The notes under the pieces: generated by a model
Told to the model about the DNA's origin: nothing
Databases searched by the model: none
The model's input: the letters and a program-made list of their open reading frames with translations, nothing else
Translations under genes and position numbers: made by a program
In this document: positions 1 to 4,222 of the stretch, piece after piece
Numbering within the stretch: the stretch's first letter is position 1
How the letters are laid out: each line of letters starts with the position of its first letter
NCBI GenBank assembly: GCA_026985755.1
Contig: JALSPX010000009.1
Coordinates: forward strand, 1 to 5,708
Origin: Sulfurovum sp.
GTDB lineage: Bacteria; Campylobacterota; Campylobacteria; Campylobacterales; Sulfurovaceae
DNA length: 5,708 nt
Reading direction: 5' to 3'

Positions 1-904
1 TTCATAACTATAGTCATCACCTATATGAATAGTTACAGGAGATGATGGGATATTGCTTACTACCGGAGTATGGTCATAAATAGCACGAATGCCATCTTCA
101 CGCGGGGTGGAGCAGTAGTAAAGCCTGCCATTATCATAATCGAGTGTAGAGACTACTGAGTTATTTGCCTCATAATAATATTCCCCCTCATCTGCTTTTG
201 TGGCATTGTGTTTGATATAGATACGGCTGCCGTCTGTAGTGACATCTTGTTCCCCATCACCAAAAATGTATCGAAACCATGCAAAGAAGTCGTGGTTGCT
301 GTAGGTGTTTTGGGGGACTTCTCTTGGTTCTATACGCAATGTTTTATCAAAATATACTACTCTATATCGTTCATCTGTATAATAATCATAGCAATGTCTT
401 CTTGGATCTGGATAACGTGTATCATACCCTTTATTTTCAAATTTTCCTATCTGCTGGATATGACTTTCATGCTTTATTTTAGATATCCACCCCATTTGTG
501 GCTCAATATCTGCAAAGGTGAATTGGTTGCGATGGATACGAAAATCCTGTAGCTTGGTAAGAGCTGAAAGATCGGGTAGAGGACCGGATAGGTTGTTGTC
601 ATAGAGAACCAATTTTTGCAACTTGGTGAAGTTTTTATAATTCTTAGGGATGCTGCCGGCGAAGTGGTTTTTCTCAAGATAAAGTTCTTCAAGATTGGGT
701 AAATTCAAATCGTCAGGGAGTGCACCGCTATAATCACAGCGTGAAATACTTAATACTTCCAAAGATTGCATCTTTTTAATACTATCTGGCAAGTTTGAGA
801 AATGATTACCATCTACTATAAAAACCTTTAAGTTGGTAAAGCTCGAGAGTGCTTCAGGTAAAGTTCCTGAGATATTTAGATCTGTAACATTAAATATTCT
901 TAAT
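1..904 (-). repeat. Large direct repeat, left copy (pairs with 4799..5708)
   Basis: This segment of LRR copy 1 aligns end to end with 4799..5708, and both window edges cut the repeat. The first 127 bases are identical, as are 301..364 and about 781..878, with divergent patches between them (about 244..275, 411..467, 531..540, 670..695, 745..772). The right copy is 6 bases longer because of two in-frame codon insertions. The repeat carries no transposase and lies wholly within coding sequence, so it is a gene duplication and not a mobile element. Confidence 0.95.
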
Positions 905-1164
905 GATTGGTTATCATCATTGAGTCTAAAAAACCCTGCCCAATTTGTTATGGGCTTTAAGGGCAGCTCATCCCAACCTTTTTTATCCTTCCAAGCATCT
1001 CCCTTCCCTGTAGCATCCCAAAAAGCCTCTATGGCTTTGCAGTCACCTTTGGTGATATGAAGCACTGTAAGGTTGCCTTCGTTGTTACAGTCTATATTAC
1101 TAAAGCCTCCCCACAAAGAGATAGTGCCTATCAGTATAATAAGTAGTAGTGTTTTTAGTTTCAT
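1..1164 (-). CDS. Exported LRR / Ig-like surface protein, copy 1 (3' end beyond window)
   Basis: The reading frame is open from an ATG at 1164 to the left edge (388 codons), with an AAGGA-type ribosome site about 7 bases upstream. Residues 1-20 are a Sec signal (MKLKTLLLIILIGTISLWGG), so the protein is exported to the periplasm or surface. Residues 41-80 resemble the cap of plant-type bacterial LRR proteins (AIEAFWDATGKGDAW, then NWAGF). Residues about 86-224 hold six LRRs of roughly 22-24 residues, of the LxxLxLxxN-x-(S/A)G-x-(I/L)P type. An Ig-like segment follows, with a tryptophan in FFAWF and the DEGEYYYEANN motif typical of an Ig F strand. A cadherin-like domain begins just before the edge. 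LRR and Ig domains usually bind proteins or glycans; no enzymatic motif is visible. It is a near-duplicate of the gene at 4223..5708. The ligand is unknown. The architecture is well supported; the Ig assignment is by eye. Confidence 0.9.
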   Translation of the reverse strand, partial: MKLKTLLLIILIGTISLWGGFSNIDCNNEGNLTVLHITKGDCKAIEAFWDATGKGDAWKDKKGWDELPLKPITNWAGFFRLNDDNQSLRIFNVTDLNISGTLPEALSSFTNLKVFIVDGNHFSNLPDSIKKMQSLEVLSISRCDYSGALPDDLNLPNLEELYLEKNHFAGSIPKNYKNFTKLQKLVLYDNNLSGPLPDLSALTKLQDFRIHRNQFTFADIEPQMGWISKIKHESHIQQIGKFENKGYDTRYPDPRRHCYDYYTDERYRVVYFDKTLRIEPREVPQNTYSNHDFFAWFRYIFGDGEQDVTTDGSRIYIKHNATKADEGEYYYEANNSVVSTLDYDNGRLYYCSTPREDGIRAIYDHTPVVSNIPSSPVTIHIGDDYSYE

Positions 1165-1183
1165 TGTTTTTCCTTTTTTTTGG

Positions 1184-1530
1184 TTATTGCCATGAGACAT
1201 CAATGGTGTCTTCTATTTGGATGGTATTATTATAGTGAAAAAGCTTTAAACCATTAAAACAGTTTTTGCATGGATAGTCTACCTCTATTTCATTGTCACC
1301 ATCTTAAGCACTCTTTTGGGTATCTTCTTCTGTAGCCCCTTGGCACACATCTGATCTATGTAGGTAGTGTAAGCTTTGCGTGCTTTGTCTTTTTTTCCTA
1401 AAGCCCAGTAGGCATCACCTAAGATTGCAATGAGTTTTTTTGGAACTATTGATTCTTAAGATAGCAACAAAATCTGCACTGTTGTATGAATCCATATAGA
1501 ATTTTTGTAAATCTCTTAAAACAGAGGCAT
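1184..1530 (-). pseudogene. C-terminal remnant of a TPR-like protein, frame broken twice
   Basis: No intact gene fits this stretch, but protein-like sequence is visible in pieces. From about 1530 one frame reads LRDLQKFYMDSYNSADFVAI. It breaks near 1455 and continues one base out of phase as KKLIAILGDAYWALGKKDKA and RKAYTTYIDQM, which has the alternating small and aromatic pattern of a TPR helix pair. Near 1303 it shifts back to the first frame and continues with a CxxC-containing tail (YPCKNC) ending in DTIDVSWQ and TAA at 1186..1184. Restoring one +1 and one -1 base gives about 115 continuous codons. The N-terminal part is missing; the first piece overlaps the 3' end of the YARHG gene, so that gene seems to abut or replace it. 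The TPR call is from helix pattern only and the parent family is not recognised. Sequencing error at the two breaks is an alternative to a true pseudogene. Confidence 0.6.
1229..1257 (-). promoter_or_regulatory. Weak candidate promoter for LRR copy 1
   Basis: A perfect TATAAT hexamer lies at 1234..1229 on the minus strand. A poor -35-like TTAATG lies 17 bases upstream (1257..1252), placing a start about 60 bases before the LRR ATG. The hexamer lies inside the remnant TPR reading frame and the region is AT-rich, so it could be chance. It is listed because the LRR gene otherwise has no obvious promoter after the YARHG gene. Confidence 0.25.
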
Positions 1531-2847
1531 GAAAAAAAATTTATCAATATCTTTACTTGCTTGCAATTTGTTTATCTTCTTCAGCCATTTTTGTTCACTT
1601 AAAGAAAGAGAGGAAAAAGATGCTTTGTATTTCGGATTTTTCTTGTACCATTTTTGATTTTCAAAATATCTAGATAAGGAGTAATTTTTAAAAACATATC
1701 CTCTTTTGGCATAGGGGATATTTTGTAATATTTTCTTCTCTATTTTCGTTAATTTTAAAAACCATTTTCTCTCTTGTATAGTTAAACTTTTCCATGATTT
1801 TTTATACTTCCTATTTATATGATACCATGGACATTTTTTATAATAATTCAAAATATTACTTTCTTTAAAGAGATAACCTTTTCTAGCAAAAGGCTGTGCT
1901 TTTAAAATTTTCAAAGAAATTGCATCTGTTGCTGTATCAAAAAAAGTTGTTTGGAATGGTAATGTATGCTCTTTATAATCAAAACTAAATTTACCATTAT
2001 TTGGAAAATATCGACTTGCATAAATCCAAATAGTTCCTGTTGGAATAAAGTTCTTTTTATGAAAAATTACTTTTCCACTTATAATATAAAATTTTATATA
2101 GTCTCCCTTTATGTTATCTTTCATATATCCATTTTCAATCTGCCAATTATTATTATCATCAAAAAAGGTTTTAGCCACATTAAACTGTTCATTTTCTCCT
2201 AAATCTAAAATTAATGTAAAATCTTTTATTTTTCCAGATTTCCATCGTTGTGCTGTTTCTAAAATGTAACTAAGGCCATACCTTTGCTTAACGCTTGTTT
2301 CAGAGCTAAAGAGATAAGTTTGATGAATTTTATTTATACCTTTTTTAAGATGAACAGGAAAATAATATAACCATCCAACAAAAGGAGAAGTAAACTTGTC
2401 TTTAGCTATATGGTCAAAATTGGTAACTTTATAGTTGATATGTTTGCCATTGACAGTAACTTTAAAATTTTTTATGTACTCGTTTTCATGCTTCTTTGTT
2501 GACATCTTAATGGCTTTCTTTTCAGCATTCAAAAGTTTTTTTACATCATATTTTTTATCAAAGAACCCTTCAGATTCAGCATCACCCACTTGCCCTGTAG
2601 ATTCAAACCCTATCAATAAATCTCTTGCTTCTCCTTTATTGTATAATTGATAAGTTACATCTACTAAAAACTTATTAGATTGGCTATTGGCACGAGTTAT
2701 TTTCAAGACCTCTTTATCTAGCCTAACATTAGGGCTCTCCAGAGGAACAAGTTGATTTCCACTTGTATAGTATTCAGAATCATTAGCATAAAGAATAGTT
2801 GCAAAACCTAAAATTATTAGATATATTATTTTTTTCATTTTTGTCAT
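1516..2847 (-). CDS. Exported protein with DUF4424-like region and two YARHG domains
   Basis: The protein has 443 residues from ATG 2847. A second ATG at 2838 (MKKIIYL) is equally plausible: the AAGGA ribosome site is only 2 bases from the first ATG and about 11 from the second, so neither spacing is ideal. Residues 4-21 form a Sec signal, likely cut after LYA (A21), giving a periplasmic or extracellular product. Residues about 23-300 resemble DUF4424, with the N-terminal strand pattern ending in VDVTYQLYNKG. Two tandem YARHG domains follow, with FARKGY at 320-325 and YAKRGY at 379-384; each continues into an aromatic WY motif (341-342 and 400-401) and a final basic helix. YARHG is a presumed extracellular domain of unknown function. 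The gene is more AT-rich than the LRR genes. It follows a LysM/NlpC-P60-like gene by 80 bases, with its own candidate promoter. A role in binding or neutralising that hydrolase is speculation. Confidence 0.87.
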   Translation of the reverse strand: MTKMKKIIYLIILGFATILYANDSEYYTSGNQLVPLESPNVRLDKEVLKITRANSQSNKFLVDVTYQLYNKGEARDLLIGFESTGQVGDAESEGFFDKKYDVKKLLNAEKKAIKMSTKKHENEYIKNFKVTVNGKHINYKVTNFDHIAKDKFTSPFVGWLYYFPVHLKKGINKIHQTYLFSSETSVKQRYGLSYILETAQRWKSGKIKDFTLILDLGENEQFNVAKTFFDDNNNWQIENGYMKDNIKGDYIKFYIISGKVIFHKKNFIPTGTIWIYASRYFPNNGKFSFDYKEHTLPFQTTFFDTATDAISLKILKAQPFARKGYLFKESNILNYYKKCPWYHINRKYKKSWKSLTIQERKWFLKLTKIEKKILQNIPYAKRGYVFKNYSLSRYFENQKWYKKNPKYKASFSSLSLSEQKWLKKINKLQASKDIDKFFFMPLF

Positions 2848-2864
2848 CGTCCTTTATTTGCAAA

Positions 2865-2894
2865 ATTATAGTGCCTTAAAAAATAAAATCTTAA
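2865..2894 (-). promoter_or_regulatory. Candidate promoter for the DUF4424/YARHG gene
   Basis: TATAAT lies at 2870..2865 on the minus strand. A -35-like TTAAGA lies at 2894..2889 with an 18-base spacer. The spacer is very T-rich, as is common in low-GC epsilon-type promoters. Initiation near 2858 would leave only about 11-20 bases of leader, containing AAAGGA. The -35 region overlaps the right arm of the palindrome at 2890..2916. Confidence 0.45.
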
Positions 2895-2916
2895 ATATTT
2901 ATAATATAAATTTAAG
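2876..2916 (-). terminator. AT-only palindrome plus U-tract, possible terminator of the LysM gene
   Basis: Positions 2890..2916 are a near-perfect inverted repeat: the arms CTTAAAT and ATTTAAG pair fully, and 11 of 13 possible pairs form about a central A. Read on the minus strand it lies 12 bases after the LysM gene stop and is followed by ATTTTATTTTTT. This is the layout of an intrinsic terminator. The stem has only one G-C pair, so it would be weak, and an operator site is an alternative. Confidence 0.4.
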
Positions 2917-2927
2917 AGATAATATTT

Positions 2928-3791
2928 TCAATTCGGATCTCCATTGCCTTTTACCGACTGTCCAGTATAGATAGGTGTTTTACAGTTGGTGGCATCATAA
3001 TCCAAAGGGACATAAAAACCACGATTCCACTTCTTCGCAGGATATTCTTCGATAACAACTTTACTTTTGGTAGTTTGATTACCTCCGAGCATATAGTAAT
3101 AATTGCCATCTTTTGATTTGCCTACAAAGAAAGAGACATGGCCACCCTTACCCCTTGTTTTGACGCCTATAGCCCCATAAACTGGTTTGGAAATTCTTTT
3201 TCCAAATTTTCTCCAATTTAAAGCCCAATAAGGATTGCCCACCTTACTAGTATTATATCCAGCTTTTTTCATTACCCAGTTTACAAACGAGCCACACCAA
3301 GATATCTTTTCACCATACCTAACTCCTCCAGACAAATGATATTTTAATATTCTAGGGTTGTCTCCTTTTAGCTTAAATCCTCTTTTTCTTTTTACTGAAT
3401 ATCTCTGAACTCCCTCTTCTCCCTTTGCAATCCTCATCCATTTGGCAGGAGGACATTCACACCCACTCCCCCTACTCCCACCAATACTAGTACTATCAGC
3501 CAAAGGTCTATGTGTTGGTTTGCTTGGTGGTGGTGTTGGGGTTTTGGGTTGGTTGGGGATGGTGATGCGTTGTCCTACATAGATGTTGTTTGGGTTATGT
3601 ATACCATTGGCTTTGGCTATCTCTTGGTAACTGACATCTTTATATTTACCTGCGATACTAGAGAGTGTCTCTCCTTTTCTGATGACATGAGTGATGGGCT
3701 TGATGATCTCTTTGGGAGTCTCCTGGACAACTCCATCTACTACAGGCTTGATCCCTTTTCTTTTAGAAGCATCAAATAGATAGCAGCTCAT
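2928..3791 (-). CDS. LysM protein with TIGR02594-like (NlpC/P60-type) peptidoglycan hydrolase domain
   Basis: The ATG at 3791 (MSCYLFDASKRKG) is chosen over the upstream ATG at 3809. AAAGGA sits 6 bases before 3791, and a candidate promoter predicts transcription starting near 3808. This gives 287 residues. Residues 34-79 are one LysM domain (VIRKGETLSSIAGKY to YVGQRITIP), which binds peptidoglycan glycan chains. A proline/threonine-rich linker (about 80-94) leads to a C-terminal domain of the TIGR02594 kind (about 116-265). Its likely catalytic Cys166 is in SWCGSFVNW, His218 in GGHVSFFVG and Asn238 in LGGNQ, the expected papain-like order of an NlpC/P60-type amidase or endopeptidase. There is no Sec signal, lipobox or membrane segment, so the protein is cytoplasmic or leaves by lysis or a dedicated secretion system. 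The substrate bond is inferred from the family only. Confidence 0.9.
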   Translation of the reverse strand: MSCYLFDASKRKGIKPVVDGVVQETPKEIIKPITHVIRKGETLSSIAGKYKDVSYQEIAKANGIHNPNNIYVGQRITIPNQPKTPTPPPSKPTHRPLADSTSIGGSRGSGCECPPAKWMRIAKGEEGVQRYSVKRKRGFKLKGDNPRILKYHLSGGVRYGEKISWCGSFVNWVMKKAGYNTSKVGNPYWALNWRKFGKRISKPVYGAIGVKTRGKGGHVSFFVGKSKDGNYYYMLGGNQTTKSKVVIEEYPAKKWNRGFYVPLDYDATNCKTPIYTGQSVKGNGDPN

Positions 3792-3814
3792 ACAGTTTCC
3801 TTTTTCCAATATTT

Positions 3815-3842
3815 ATTCTATTTGCCTTCACTACTCTATCAA
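3815..3842 (-). promoter_or_regulatory. Candidate sigma-70 promoter for the LysM hydrolase gene
   Basis: TTGATA at 3842..3837 is separated by 16 bases from TAGAAT at 3820..3815 on the minus strand; each hexamer differs by one base from consensus. It lies in the 79-base gap after the lipoprotein stop. Initiation near 3808 would leave a leader of about 17 bases holding the AAAGGA ribosome site for ATG 3791. It suggests the hydrolase can be transcribed apart from the LRR-lipoprotein pair. Confidence 0.5.
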
Positions 3843-3870
3843 GTGCAGTTCATCTTTATTACCACTTATA

Positions 3871-4221
3871 TCATTTCTTCTCAACAGTTCCACTCACCAC
3901 GCAGGCACGCTTTGCATCTTTGGTATGCCATAAGCGTATTTTGGCATTGGTAGTGTTGGATTCTATTTTACTATCTTGATTTATGAGTGTTGCATTGTCA
4001 TAGCCCAGGTGTTCTCCCGTGCATTTGACTATACCATACCCTTTGGCAGTAGAATCACTTGGAGGAGTGCTGTTTGTATCGTTGTTGTCATTTGGAGGAG
4101 TGGTTGTTTGTGTGCTGTTTGTATCGTTGTTGTCATTTGGAGGTGTATTTGAATTACCTGAACATGCCGATAGTAGAAGTGCTGTTGTAGGTATGAGTAT
4201 TGCTTTGTATATATTTTTCAT
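3871..4221 (-). CDS. Small lipoprotein with Asn/Thr/Pro-rich repeat linker
   Basis: This is a 116-residue protein that I do not recognise as a named family. Residues 1-20 form a lipoprotein signal with lipobox LLSAC, so Cys20 would be lipidated. The residue after it is Ser and not Asp, which by the E. coli rule points to the outer membrane. Residues 26-57 are a low-complexity linker made of two copies of TPPNDNNDTNST. A compact C-terminal part (about 59-116) has two cysteines, Cys67 and Cys107, which could form a disulfide. The start is fixed by AGGAG 6 bases upstream. The gene begins one base after the stop of LRR copy 2, so the two are very likely one transcript and translationally coupled, and the lipoprotein may anchor or assist the LRR protein. 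Whether LRR copy 1 has a similar partner cannot be seen. Confidence 0.88.
   Translation of the reverse strand: MKNIYKAILIPTTALLLSACSGNSNTPPNDNNDTNSTQTTTPPNDNNDTNSTPPSDSTAKGYGIVKCTGEHLGYDNATLINQDSKIESNTTNAKIRLWHTKDAKRACVVSGTVEKK
4067..4143 (-). repeat. In-frame 32-base direct repeat pair in the lipoprotein linker
   Basis: Identical 32-base units lie at 4067..4098 and 4112..4143, a period of 45 bases (15 codons). They encode the two TPPNDNNDTNST blocks. Because the period is a whole number of codons, slippage or recombination would change linker length without breaking the frame. Confidence 0.9.
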
Positions 4222-4222
4222 T

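Noticed and set aside
208..552. Plus-strand open frame of 114 codons, with a similar 116-codon frame at 5006..5356
   Set aside because: Both lie antisense to the LRR genes, and they resemble each other only because the LRR genes are duplicated. They lack a convincing ribosome site and domain, and the minus frame is clearly the coding one.
1414..1530. Separate small gene from the first TPR-remnant frame ending at TGA 1416..1414
   Set aside because: The residues after about 1455 are not protein-like in this frame, and the TPR pattern continues in another frame. It is better described as part of a broken gene.
3510..3779. Plus-strand open frame rich in Trp, Gly and Val
   Set aside because: It is the antisense shadow of the LysM domain and proline-rich linker. 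The minus frame shows a clear LysM and catalytic domain.
3792..3809. Upstream ATG at 3809 as start of the LysM gene
   Set aside because: It would use the ribosome-binding sequence AAAGGA as coding sequence and lies at the predicted transcription start. ATG 3791 has ideal spacing.
4067..4143. Short repeats considered as a CRISPR array
   Set aside because: There are only two units, in frame within a lipoprotein and coding for a low-complexity linker, with a 13-base gap. This does not fit a CRISPR array.
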